21,141 nt of DNA. Source: a virus. Positions 13,363-20,907 of the stretch are shown here, piece by piece. A program made the position numbers and the translations under genes. The notes under the pieces were generated by a model. That model saw only the letters and a program-made list of their open reading frames with translations, did no database searches and was not told the origin of the DNA. How positions within the stretch are numbered: position 1 is the stretch's first letter; every line of letters starts with the position of its first letter. The stretch covers positions 1 through 21,141 of the IMG/VR virus record IMGVR_UViG_3300042870_000380. The stretch is one strand, 5' to 3'.

Positions 13363-13526
13363 TGGCACAATATAAAGTTATTTCAGATAATTGCGGTCTT
13401 GGCAATCAGGGCGAAACAGTTGATAGTGATAAGTTTGAGGGTGTTAATTTTGATGCTCTTGTTGAAGGTGGACATATCGCAGAAGCAAAAGGCAAAACTG
13501 AACCTAAAGAACAGGACACAAAGTAA
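13362..13526 (+). CDS. Small conserved-type connector-region protein, 54 aa
   Basis: A short acidic protein (MAQYKVISDNCGLGNQGETV...) with the pattern of a beta-hairpin, a glycine turn, then FDALVEGGHIAEAK and a Lys/Glu-rich disordered tail. The ALVEGGHI ending recurs in small proteins next to tail genes of actinophages. Its function is unknown. ATG overlaps the preceding stop (TAATG), and its own TAA is followed at once by the next ATG. Confidence 0.65.
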   Translation: MAQYKVISDNCGLGNQGETVDSDKFEGVNFDALVEGGHIAEAKGKTEPKEQDTK

Positions 13527-13933
13527 TGGCTCAACTAGTTCTAACTAATTGCAGTATTAAAGTTAATACAGTAGCACTTGCCAGTCGTGCAAACAGCGTT
13601 ACACTTAATTATGAGATTGACTCTGTTGAAGTAACCGCTTTTGGTTCAGGCGGACACACCTTTACTGGCGGATTACAAAACAACAGTATTGAAATGGCGT
13701 TGATGCAGGATTTTGCAGCAGCAAATGTTGAAGCCACTATCTACCCACTTGTAGGCACAACCACAACGGTTGAAATTATCCCTGTGGACACAACAGTTAG
13801 TTCAACCAACCCTAAATACACAGTCTCAGGCACATTCCTTGCAGCACACAGCCCAGTTGCAGGCGCAGTCGGAGAACTAGCAATGACCTCTTTAACCTTT
13901 ACGGGTGGCACACTCGTTAAAGCAACTTCATAA
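13526..13933 (+). CDS. Major tail (tube) protein, copy 1
   Basis: A 135-aa beta-rich protein (NSVTLNYEIDSVEVTAFGSGGH, GGLQNNSIEMALMQDFAAANVEA, PVAGAVGELAMTSLTFTGGTL) matching siphophage tail-tube proteins. The immunoglobulin-like extra domain of larger tube proteins is absent. Position before the tail assembly chaperone and tape measure agrees. It is about 71 percent identical in a gap-free hand alignment to the adjacent copy 2, so it arose by tandem duplication. Either both copies build the tube or one is specialised. Confidence 0.8.
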   Translation: MAQLVLTNCSIKVNTVALASRANSVTLNYEIDSVEVTAFGSGGHTFTGGLQNNSIEMALMQDFAAANVEATIYPLVGTTTTVEIIPVDTTVSSTNPKYTVSGTFLAAHSPVAGAVGELAMTSLTFTGGTLVKATS

Positions 13934-13943
13934 GGAATAACAA

Positions 13944-14351
13944 ATGGCAACTCTTGTTTTAACAAACGCATACATTTCAGTAAACGCAGTCGTCCTATCT
14001 GACCACGCTAATTCTGTAACGCTTAACTACGAAAATGACTCAATTGAGATTACGGCTTTTGGCGATACAGGGCACAAGTTCACAGGTGGACTTCAGAATA
14101 ACTCTTGCGAAATCGCCTTTATGCAGGACTTTGCCGCTTCTAATGTTGAAGCCACGCTCTACCCTTTGGTAGGCACCACAACCAACGTGATTATTAAGCC
14201 AAACGGTTCGGTAACCAGCGCAACAAACCCTGCCTACACTCTTACAGGTGCTTACCTTGCTTCACATACTCCTGTGGCTGGCGCAGTTGGCGAACTGGCA
14301 ATGACTAGCGTTACCTTCACAGGTGGCACATTGGCTAAAGCAGTCTCTTAA
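13944..14351 (+). CDS. Major tail (tube) protein, copy 2
   Basis: A paralogue of the gene just upstream, with no insertion or deletion. The most conserved blocks are NSVTLNYE, FTGGLQNNS, MQDFAA and PVAGAVGELAMTS. Differences cluster in residues 9-21 and 81-91, likely surface or inter-ring loops. It has its own Shine-Dalgarno (AAGGA with a 7-nt spacing) and may be made in a different amount from copy 1. Either copy could be the main tube subunit. Confidence 0.8.
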   Translation: MATLVLTNAYISVNAVVLSDHANSVTLNYENDSIEITAFGDTGHKFTGGLQNNSCEIAFMQDFAASNVEATLYPLVGTTTNVIIKPNGSVTSATNPAYTLTGAYLASHTPVAGAVGELAMTSVTFTGGTLAKAVS

Positions 14352-14372
14352 ATAAACAAAGGAAGGGACAAC

Positions 14373-14645
14373 ATGAAAATTGCCCTAAAGGTAACATTCA
14401 ACAACGGCGAAACCGCCCAAGCAGATGCGGTCTTTGCAGACTTTGTGGCTTTTGAGCGCACATGGAACCGCAGTATTGCTAAATTAGAAGATGAACTACG
14501 TCTGACAGATATTGCTTGGCTTGCTTGGCACTCTGAAAAACGGCGTCAAAAAACAACAGACGCTTTTGACCCTACATGGTTGAACGGAGTTGAAACAGTT
14601 GAAGTGTTTGATAATGATGAAGTCGGTGAGACCCCTTTGGCTTAG
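14373..14645 (+). CDS. Tail assembly chaperone, short form (gpG-like)
   Basis: A 90-aa acidic helical protein (MKIALKVTFNNGETAQADAVFADFVAFERTW...) with the DIAWLAWHSEKR helix typical of siphophage gpG-type chaperones. It sits between tail tube and tape measure, where this family always lies. The C-terminus ends VGETPLA. Just before the stop, a C_CCT_TTG slippery site lets some ribosomes shift to -1 and make a longer product. GGAAGGGA precedes the ATG at good spacing. Confidence 0.88.
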   Translation: MKIALKVTFNNGETAQADAVFADFVAFERTWNRSIAKLEDELRLTDIAWLAWHSEKRRQKTTDAFDPTWLNGVETVEVFDNDEVGETPLA

Positions 14646-14794
14646 GGTCAATTCATTGGCTTGTTACACATTTAGCCTTTAATTTTCATATTGCTCCGTC
14701 AATTTTAATGGAACAAGACGACATAACTATTGCTACTATGGTTCAATACTTACAAAATCATGTTAAGGAACAAAACAAAGGGATGCGGAAATAG
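14373..14794 (+). CDS. Tail assembly chaperone, -1 frameshift fusion (gpGT-like), 140 aa
   Basis: After a -1 shift at 14633-14639, the reading frame continues for 51 further codons to TAG at 14792-14794. The extension begins GLGSIHWLVTHLAFNF and continues through a MEQDDITIATMVQYLQNH helix. It looks like the T part of gpGT fusions, which recruits tape measure and tube proteins. No other gene occupies this interval, so without the shift 160 nt would be empty. The shift is not drawn in these coordinates: bases 14373-14639 are read in frame 0, and from 14639 onward in frame -1. Confidence 0.8.
14633..14639 (+). other. -1 programmed frameshift slippery heptamer
   Basis: CCCTTTG fits X_XXY_YYZ read as C_CCT_TTG in frame 0. 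After slipping, both codons re-pair: CCC with tRNA-Pro and TTT with tRNA-Leu through the first two bases. It is four bases before the zero-frame TAG (14643), close to the end of the gpG-like gene as in other siphophages. I did not identify a confident downstream stimulatory pseudoknot. Confidence 0.78.
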
Positions 14795-14800
14795 TAGTAT
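14795..14800 (+). promoter_or_regulatory. Candidate -10 box for a leaderless start
   Basis: TAGTAT (TANNNT type) directly follows the stop of the frameshift extension and is 6 nt before the ATG of the gp10-like gene, which has no Shine-Dalgarno. No convincing -35 box is present, which is not unusual for actinobacterial promoters. This is weaker than the candidates at 5739 and 12124. Confidence 0.4.
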
Positions 14801-14806
14801 TAACCT

Positions 14807-15316
14807 ATGGCTACTGCGATTGAAGTACACGGATTAAAGAATTTGCTGGCTGAACTCCGCAAATACGAACCTACTTTGTATAAGGCTATTTCAAGTGAAT
14901 TATTGTCGGGTTCGCAACAGTTAGTAAATGCTGTTGGTAGTGATTTTCCATCCCGACCTTTAAAAAACTGGCCTTCTTCGCCAGCCAGACTTGGTAACGC
15001 TAGATTGCCCGCATACAACGCTGGGAAGGCGCGTAAGGGTGTTAAGGCTGTCGTTGCTCGTAAGAACGGTATTTTACGTTTGGAACAGCGTGACGCTGGT
15101 GGTGCAGTTTATGACTCTGCTGGTGGTGCCAACATTTCTTTGTTTGTAAAAAACTTAGACAAACATCTTAAAACAAAATCTAAACCACCTAAAACACGCT
15201 CAAGGGTTATGTATTCTAGTGTTCGTCAGCATATTGGACTTGTAGAAGCAGACATTTTAAAGATAATTGGCAAGACAGACAAAATGGTAGAAGCAAAGAT
15301 TGTTAGGGACGCATAA
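14807..15316 (+). CDS. HK97 gp10-like tail/neck protein
   Basis: A 169-aa basic protein with an N-terminal block (IEVHGLKNLLAELRKYEPTLYKAISSELLSGSQQLVNAV) characteristic of HK97-gp10-like proteins, which help complete the neck or tail. A Lys/Arg-rich middle and a C-terminal helix (VEADILKIIGKTDKMVEAKI) follow. In most siphophages this gene lies between the connector and the tail terminator; here it stands after the tail chaperone and directly before the tape measure, with TAATG coupling. The name rests on pattern only, and a tape-measure partner is an alternative. Confidence 0.6.
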   Translation: MATAIEVHGLKNLLAELRKYEPTLYKAISSELLSGSQQLVNAVGSDFPSRPLKNWPSSPARLGNARLPAYNAGKARKGVKAVVARKNGILRLEQRDAGGAVYDSAGGANISLFVKNLDKHLKTKSKPPKTRSRVMYSSVRQHIGLVEADILKIIGKTDKMVEAKIVRDA

Positions 15317-17712
15317 TGGCTCTTGGCGTAAATATAGTTTCAGATTTTGATGCTAAAGGCATTAATAAGGCTATTTCTGATTTTAAGAAACTAAAAACAA
15401 ATGCTGACAAGGCTGCTTTTGGTCTTAAAACTTCAACAAGTGCTGTTAATAATGGTGTTAAAAACTTTGCTAAATTTGCTGGTGCAGGTGCATTGGTAGC
15501 AGGCGTCATTGGCAAAAACCTTGTAAATGCTGGTTCTGACCTTGAGGAATCCATATCTAAGGTTCGTGTTGTTTTTGGTGAATCAGCAAAAGTAGTTGAA
15601 GATTTTGCTAAAAAAGCAGCATCGTCAATGGGTATTTCTAATCAGCAAGCATTAGAGGCTGCTGGAACCTATGGAAACTTGCTTCAAGCGTTTGGAACAA
15701 CCCGTGAAAAAGCCACCGAAATGAGTACCACAATGGTGCAGTTGGCTGGAGACCTTGCATCATTTAATAACGTACCTATCGGTGAAGCGTTGAATGCGAT
15801 TAGGTCTGGTTTGTCAGGTGAAGCCGAACCGTTGAAGCGTTTTGGTGTAGCAATTAATGATGTACGCCTTAAAGAAGAAGCATTACGCCTTGGACTTTAC
15901 GCTGGCAAAGGTCAATTAAGTGTTTTGGCAAAATCACAGGCTGCATACTCCTTAATCCTGAAAGACACGGCACTTGCACAAGGCGACTATGGCAGAACTT
16001 CTGATGGTGTTGCAAACCGTCAAAGAACCTTAACAGCAACTTTTGAAGACATAAAAGCCAAACTTGGTACGGGACTTTTGCCAATTTATAAGTCTATTTT
16101 AAGTTATACACAAGAAAAACTAATGCCAGCATTTGAAGAGTTTACAAAAATTATGGGAGAAGATGGTTTAGGTGGTGCATTTAAGTATCTTGGTGGTAAA
16201 GCACTTGACGCTATCGGCAGTCTTAAAGGTTGGGGAACCTTAATTTATGGCATTGTTACAGCAGTAATAGCCCTTAATGTTGCCACAGGTATTTATAATG
16301 CTCTGTCAATTGTTTCAACAATTGTTACAGCAGCCTTTGGCGTAACACTAAATGCTGCTTTTATGGGTATTCCAGCCCTTATCGGATTAGTAATTGTTGT
16401 ATTTGTAGCCTTGCTTCTCAAGTTTAAGGCGTTACGAGATGTAGCAATACCAGTCTTAAAAACAGTTGCTAACGCCTTTCTTGCAGTTTTTGTAAATCCA
16501 ATAATTAACGCAATAAATGTGTTAATTACAGCGTGGAACCTTCTGCCGTTTCATAAAGATGTTGCAAAAATAGATGAATTTAACATTTCAATGGATAAAA
16601 CCGCCAAAAAAGTTGAAACCGTTGGTCAAGAAATGGCAAAACTTAAAGGTGGATTAAAACTAGGTCAAGCATCTGTGCCTCTGCCAAAGGTTAAACCAAC
16701 TGGCGGTGGTGGTGGTGGTGGTGGAACCGTTGATACAACTGGCATAGATAAACTAAAAGCCAAACTAAAAACATACTCAGATTTAGTAGTTAAAACAACA
16801 GGATTCCAAAAAGACCTTAAAGACGCATTAAAAGTTACCAAATCCGCTAATGATGATTTAACTAAAGCAACCGAGAATGTAACTAAAGCACAAGAAGAAT
16901 TCAATAAAATATCTCAAGGTTATGGGGCTGGTTCAGGCGAAGCCAAAACAGCACAAGAAGAATTGTCACAAGCACAGCGAGATGCTACCCGTGCAGGTTT
17001 TGACCTTGAAGAAGCAAACTTTGCAGTTACAGATGCCGAAAAGGCATTAAATGAAGCACGAGCAACTGGCACTGCTCAAGAAATTAGGCAAGCCGAAATA
17101 GACCTTGCCGAAGCCAAAATGACCGTAACAGAAAAAACTATTGCATTAACTACAGCAACTACAAATGCTGCAACGGCTCAAGCAAACTTAAATGGGACTG
17201 TTTCAGGGTTCCCTGCTGAATCAACCAAATACAAAGACGCTTTAACCCTTCTGAAAGAGGCTCAACAAGAACAGGTAGATGCTACTGACAGAGTTAATGA
17301 TGCAAAACAAAGAGAATTAGAAACTACAAATAAACTGATTGCAGCCAATAAAGAACTTGCAAGAAAAAAAATGGGGATTACAAAAAAAGAAGCCAAATCT
17401 ATTGCTAAAGGGTTAAAAAATGCGGGTATAACAGTTACTCAGGATATGTTTGATGTGCTAGGTATTACACCATTTGCCGAAGGTGGAATTGTCCGTAGTC
17501 CTGTTAATGCTTTAATTGGTGAGGCTGGTCCCGAAGCCATAATTCCATTAGACCAATACAACAAAATCAACAAAATGGGCAATATGGGTAGTGGCATGAA
17601 CATTACGATTAACACAGGCGTGGGCGACCCTGTAGCCATTGGCAAAGCAGTCGTTTCATCATTGCAGGCATACGAAAAACGCTTTGGCAACTTACCAATA
17701 AAAGTTGCTTAG
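15316..17712 (+). CDS. Tail tape measure protein
   Basis: A 798-aa protein and the longest gene here. The N-terminal part has the tape-measure core (SKVRVVFGESAKVVEDFAKKAASSMGIS, GTYGNLLQAFGTTREKATEM, PIGEALNAIRSGLSGEAEPLKRFG). Hydrophobic segments follow at about 310-365 (LIYGIVTAVIALNVATGIY; MGIPALIGLVIVVFVALLL), usual for the part that enters the cell membrane on DNA ejection. An eight-glycine linker (463-470) leads into a long Ala/Lys/Glu/Gln coiled coil (about 480-690). The C-terminus has the family's FAEGGIVRSPVNALIGEAGPEAIIPL motif. At about 1.5 angstrom per residue the tail would be roughly 120 nm. It forms the ruler and is threaded inside the tube with the chaperones' help. Confidence 0.93.
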   Translation: MALGVNIVSDFDAKGINKAISDFKKLKTNADKAAFGLKTSTSAVNNGVKNFAKFAGAGALVAGVIGKNLVNAGSDLEESISKVRVVFGESAKVVEDFAKKAASSMGISNQQALEAAGTYGNLLQAFGTTREKATEMSTTMVQLAGDLASFNNVPIGEALNAIRSGLSGEAEPLKRFGVAINDVRLKEEALRLGLYAGKGQLSVLAKSQAAYSLILKDTALAQGDYGRTSDGVANRQRTLTATFEDIKAKLGTGLLPIYKSILSYTQEKLMPAFEEFTKIMGEDGLGGAFKYLGGKALDAIGSLKGWGTLIYGIVTAVIALNVATGIYNALSIVSTIVTAAFGVTLNAAFMGIPALIGLVIVVFVALLLKFKALRDVAIPVLKTVANAFLAVFVNPIINAINVLITAWNLLPFHKDVAKIDEFNISMDKTAKKVETVGQEMAKLKGGLKLGQASVPLPKVKPTGGGGGGGGTVDTTGIDKLKAKLKTYSDLVVKTTGFQKDLKDALKVTKSANDDLTKATENVTKAQEEFNKISQGYGAGSGEAKTAQEELSQAQRDATRAGFDLEEANFAVTDAEKALNEARATGTAQEIRQAEIDLAEAKMTVTEKTIALTTATTNAATAQANLNGTVSGFPAESTKYKDALTLLKEAQQEQVDATDRVNDAKQRELETTNKLIAANKELARKKMGITKKEAKSIAKGLKNAGITVTQDMFDVLGITPFAEGGIVRSPVNALIGEAGPEAIIPLDQYNKINKMGNMGSGMNITINTGVGDPVAIGKAVVSSLQAYEKRFGNLPIKVA

Positions 17713-17714
17713 TT

Positions 17715-19520
17715 ATGCCTTTTCCAACACCAATAGTTGAAATCGCTTTTGACGATGGCCCTTATGTAGCAAGCCCAACATGGACAGACGTTACGAGTTA
17801 TGTACGGTCAGCCGATATAACCCGCGGGCGGTCATCAGACGACCAAGAGTTTGGTTCGGCAAATGCCAACATTGTCCTTGATAACCGTTCTGGCATTTTT
17901 AACCCAATGAATACCACTGGGACTTATTACGGCAAACTTTTACCACGCCGTCAAATAAGAGTTCGTGCTACAAACGCGGCAACTACTTACGATGTTTTTC
18001 GTGGCTATGTGCAGGGTTGGCCTGTTTCGCTAACAAATGCAGGGTATGACTCTGTTGTTACGCTGTCGTGTTTTGATGCTTTAGGTTTGTTGGCGCAAAG
18101 CACCACACCGTCAAACTGGGCTTCGTATTACATCTCTAGTCTTTCGCCGTGGCACTATTACAAATTTGACGATGCTATTGACGTTACAAGCAGCGTAAAC
18201 ACTTTTAAAGATTATGGTTCTGCTGGTGCTTCTTGGATACAAAACGGTGGAAAATGTTACAACGAAGCAACTCTTTCAGACGCATTAGCAGGTCAAGCCT
18301 TTTCACCTCTTTCTGGTTTTAGTTTTACAGGTGGTCAAACCCCTAATGGGCCAGAAGAAGATATATCCGTTTCAGGTTGGGGTGCTTACAACAACACTGG
18401 GGGCAGCGCTCTTATTTCGGGCGTTACTGGTAATGGCTGGGTAATAGGAAAAAATGGAAGTGGAAATTTAACAGTCGGTGTAGGTTACGGCGCAACGCAA
18501 TACACAATGACCACATCGTTTCCAACCAACAACACCCAACCAAACCACATTGCTTTTTCATGGAACAACACAACCAAAACAGGTGTTATCTATATCAACG
18601 GAACCCTAATTGCAAACACAATCACAACAACCACCCTCGGAATTATATCTGCAGTAGACACTGTTAGTTTTAACCAAAATGTACGAACCCAAGATATTGC
18701 AGTATGGAAACGCCAACTAACTGCAACAGAAATGCAAAACATTTACCAATTTTCAGTTGGTTTAGTACCAGAAACAACAAGCGCACGACTTAACCGCCTA
18801 ATAGCAACCACAAGTTTTCCAGCAGCCTTGACAAGTTTCACTGGTTCACCAGTTGCATCAGTTCTAGCCATCACACCTAACGCAACAAGCCTTACAAGCG
18901 AGGTGCAAACTGTGAACAACTCCGAAGGCGGAGAACTCTTTGTAACCAAAGCAGGTGTCCTTAAAAGCGTAAACCGCACCTACTACCAGTCTGGCACATC
19001 TTTCACCAGCCAAGCCACTTTTGGTGGTACAGGCAACATTGGCATTGGAACTGAAATTAGTTTCTTTATTGACGCTGATTCTATGACCAATGCGCTTTCA
19101 GTTAATTTTACTAATGGCGGTACAGCACGAACCGAAGATGCCACGTCTATATCAACATACGGTTTGGCTGAGACAACTTTGGAAACTCAACTGCCTAACT
19201 CAACAGCAGCCAATAGCCTTGCCAGTCAGATTGTTGGCTTTGGTAAAACACCTCAGATAGTTATTGCCCCTATTGAAGTAAACCCTGAGGCTTCTACGGC
19301 TAATTGGACAACTATTCTTGGGCTTGAGTTGCTGGACAAAATTACTGTTAACATTGTCCCTCAATCGGGAACATCTATCAACCAGCCTGAACTTATCCAA
19401 AGCATTAACCACCGTGTTGTGCCTGGGGAATGGAATACAACTCTTGTTGGTTCTGTTCGGTACGCTAATCTCTTTATTATCGGAACTAGCCTTATCGGCG
19501 GAACCGACCTTCTCGGATAA
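17715..19520 (+). CDS. Minor tail protein with inserted LamG-like domain
   Basis: The first 140 residues (FPTPIVEIAFDDGPY, TRGRSSDDQEFGSANANIVLDNRSGIFNP, YDVFRGYVQGWPVSL) match the baseplate-hub-like minor tail proteins of actinophages. Residues about 148-350 form a laminin-G/concanavalin-like sugar-binding domain: HYYKFDDA, a jelly-roll series of strands, HIAFSWNNTTKTGVIYINGTLIA and the terminal AVWKRQLTATEMQNIY. From about 355 the protein returns to hub-type sequence (TSARLNRLIATTSFP, ending LVGSVRYANLFIIGTSLIGG). At 601 aa it may replace the separate distal tail and hub proteins seen in larger siphophages. The LamG domain is a likely receptor or glycan contact. Two bases separate it from the tape measure stop. 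Confidence 0.85.
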   Translation: MPFPTPIVEIAFDDGPYVASPTWTDVTSYVRSADITRGRSSDDQEFGSANANIVLDNRSGIFNPMNTTGTYYGKLLPRRQIRVRATNAATTYDVFRGYVQGWPVSLTNAGYDSVVTLSCFDALGLLAQSTTPSNWASYYISSLSPWHYYKFDDAIDVTSSVNTFKDYGSAGASWIQNGGKCYNEATLSDALAGQAFSPLSGFSFTGGQTPNGPEEDISVSGWGAYNNTGGSALISGVTGNGWVIGKNGSGNLTVGVGYGATQYTMTTSFPTNNTQPNHIAFSWNNTTKTGVIYINGTLIANTITTTTLGIISAVDTVSFNQNVRTQDIAVWKRQLTATEMQNIYQFSVGLVPETTSARLNRLIATTSFPAALTSFTGSPVASVLAITPNATSLTSEVQTVNNSEGGELFVTKAGVLKSVNRTYYQSGTSFTSQATFGGTGNIGIGTEISFFIDADSMTNALSVNFTNGGTARTEDATSISTYGLAETTLETQLPNSTAANSLASQIVGFGKTPQIVIAPIEVNPEASTANWTTILGLELLDKITVNIVPQSGTSINQPELIQSINHRVVPGEWNTTLVGSVRYANLFIIGTSLIGGTDLLG

Positions 19521-19532
19521 CAAAGGAACCAT

Positions 19533-20102
19533 ATGGCCATTAAAACCTTCTCAGACGGCAACAGCCTTCCAGCAAGCGATATTAATACGTATTTGGCTAA
19601 CTCGGGGCTAGAGTATATTACTAGCGGTTCATTAAATGCTGCTGCAACCAATTTTCAAGGTTGTTTCACCTCTGCCTATCGTAACTATCACATCGTTATT
19701 GACCGCATTACCCCTAGTGCTTCCACAGATATTTATATGCGTTACATGACGGGTGCAACTCCCAATACTGGTGCTAATTATTACTACGGTTTTGTGGCTT
19801 TGTCGGCTGCTGGTACAAACTTAAATGTTAGCGGTGCAGGCATTAACGCAGGCTTTCTAAATGTGAGGTTGAACAACAGTAGTGCGACTGGAAATATCAT
19901 TATAGATATTTACAATCCACAGTTAGCCACTATCACTCATTGCAATGCCAAATCTGCATACAGCATTGCTGCTGGTTATTCTTTTTCCCATGGCGGAATG
20001 TCTTTTGACGCTTCAACTGTTTTTGATGGCTTCCAAATTAACACTCTCGGCGCAGTTACCTTGACAGGCAATGTAACTATTTACGGATACAGGCAGGCAT
20101 AA
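19533..20102 (+). CDS. Tail fibre-like / receptor-binding protein
   Basis: A 189-aa protein opening with FSDGNSLPASDINTYLANSGL, a recurrent N-terminal tag of tail-fibre proteins in environmental phages, probably the tail attachment part. The rest is beta-rich (YHIVIDRITPSASTDIYMRYMTG, NYYYGFVALSAAG, VFDGFQINTLGAVTLTGNVTIYGYRQA), fitting a beta-sandwich head. As the last tail gene before the lysis region it is the best candidate for host recognition. AAAGGA precedes the ATG by six bases. Confidence 0.75.
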   Translation: MAIKTFSDGNSLPASDINTYLANSGLEYITSGSLNAAATNFQGCFTSAYRNYHIVIDRITPSASTDIYMRYMTGATPNTGANYYYGFVALSAAGTNLNVSGAGINAGFLNVRLNNSSATGNIIIDIYNPQLATITHCNAKSAYSIAAGYSFSHGGMSFDASTVFDGFQINTLGAVTLTGNVTIYGYRQA

Positions 20103-20105
20103 ACG

Positions 20106-20243
20106 ATGAGCAACAAACCACAAATTACAACGCACTACGCAGACGGAACACCAAGCGAAACCCGTGACATGACACCCGAAGAAATAGCCCTACAACAAGC
20201 ACCGATGGAGCCTTTGACAGATGAAACGCCTACTGCTGATTAG
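20106..20243 (+). CDS. Small acidic tail-adjacent protein, 45 aa
   Basis: A short ORF (MSNKPQITTHYADGTPSETRDMTPEEIALQQ...) three bases after the fibre gene. The YADGTPSETRDMTPEE pattern is typical of tiny proteins following fibre genes in aquatic phages and loosely resembles the starts of larger tail-fibre-assembly-type proteins. Its function is unknown. It overlaps the lipoprotein gene by 23 nt in another frame. It is below the size where gene calling is safe, but its position and spacing support it. Confidence 0.6.
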   Translation: MSNKPQITTHYADGTPSETRDMTPEEIALQQAPMEPLTDETPTAD

Positions 20244-20430
20244 CGCCACCCTCATAGCCCTCACAGGCTGTGCAGATCGTTTCCGCTACCCATGCCAAGA
20301 CCCAGCCAACACCAACAAAACCGAATGCCAATGCAACCAAGAGCCACGCACCAAAAACAAGGCTTTAGGCGCTGTTGAGTCTGCCATAACCACCACCACC
20401 CTCAAAGAAATTTTAGGATTTGACTGCTAA
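20221..20430 (+). CDS. Small phage lipoprotein
   Basis: A 69-aa protein with a lipoprotein signal peptide: basic MKR, hydrophobic LLLISATLIAL, lipobox LTGC with the modified Cys17. The mature part (ADRFRYPCQDPANTNKTECQCNQEP) has further Cys residues that may form disulphides outside the membrane. Similar small lipoproteins with an FRYPCQDPAN signature occur near lysis genes of environmental phages. Possible roles are o-spanin-like fusion, superinfection exclusion or envelope stress; none is shown. GGAG lies upstream of the ATG within the overlapping gene. It is coupled to the next gene by TAATG. Confidence 0.75.
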   Translation: MKRLLLISATLIALTGCADRFRYPCQDPANTNKTECQCNQEPRTKNKALGAVESAITTTTLKEILGFDC

Positions 20431-20696
20431 TGAAACTTAGACCACGCCTCACCAACGAAGAAATAAAAGCACGCCTAGTGCTGACTGTAGGCATTGGGCT
20501 AACTGTTGTTTTTGTCATGTCAATCGGCTTCATGCTGTACGGTTTGCAATTTGTTACACAACCACGCACAATGTCCGAAGCCGACCAAGAGGCATATTCA
20601 GTCCTGTCACCTTTGCTTATGTCCCTATCGGGCGGGCTGTTGGGCTTGCTTGCTGCCAATGGCCTTAAAGATAAACAACCACCGCCTGCACCATGA
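20430..20696 (+). CDS. Two-helix membrane protein, holin-like candidate
   Basis: An 88-aa protein with a charged N-terminus (KLRPRLTNEEIKAR), a first hydrophobic helix (LVLTVGIGLTVVFVMSIGFMLYGL), a polar loop (QPRTMSEADQEAYS), and a second helix (VLSPLLMSLSGGLLGLLAANG) ending in a polar KDKQPPPAP tail. Size, topology and location in a run of small membrane proteins before a probable lysin fit a class II holin or antiholin. No family motif proves it. Confidence 0.6.
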   Translation: MKLRPRLTNEEIKARLVLTVGIGLTVVFVMSIGFMLYGLQFVTQPRTMSEADQEAYSVLSPLLMSLSGGLLGLLAANGLKDKQPPPAP

Positions 20697-20706
20697 GTAA
20701 GCCCTG

Positions 20707-20907
20707 ATGAATGAGATTATTGTTGCTGTTATTGGTATGACTACAGCGTTGATTGTGGCGTTAATTGAAACTACACGCAGGCAAAACAATCGTGACCATG
20801 CATCTAACGCAGATAAATTAGATTCAGTTATTGATAAGATTGACAAGGTTGATGACCGTCTTGGCGGTCATATTGACTGGCACGCTCACAAAAAGGATTC
20901 CAAATGA
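20707..20907 (+). CDS. Small membrane protein with coiled coil, holin-module candidate
   Basis: A 66-aa protein with one N-terminal helix (IIVAVIGMTTALIVALIE) followed by a basic and then heptad-patterned acidic region (NADKLDSVIDKIDKVDDRLGGHIDWHAHKK). This IE-TTRRQN...KLD...HIDWH layout is common in a short protein next to actinophage holin genes. It may be an antiholin or accessory lysis factor. The stop overlaps the start of the next gene (ATGA, 20904). Confidence 0.6.
   Translation: MNEIIVAVIGMTTALIVALIETTRRQNNRDHASNADKLDSVIDKIDKVDDRLGGHIDWHAHKKDSK

Larger units (their letters stand above)
13526..14351 (+). repeat. Tandem duplication of the tail-tube gene
   Basis: Two 408-nt genes of identical length lie head to tail with a 10-nt spacer that carries the second gene's ribosome binding site (AAGGA). 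Protein identity is about 71 percent by my count (39 differences in 135 positions, no gaps), while codon choice differs widely. The duplication is therefore old and maintained by selection. Confidence 0.9.

Noticed and set aside
16702-16725. GGT repeat as a microsatellite or phase-variable tract
   Set aside because: It is in frame, encodes a Gly linker between tape measure domains, and triplet changes would not alter the frame.
16665-16904. Reverse-strand ORF with a poly-proline run inside the tape measure gene
   Set aside because: It is the antisense shadow of the poly-glycine linker and coiled coil; there is no ribosome binding site or separate promoter.
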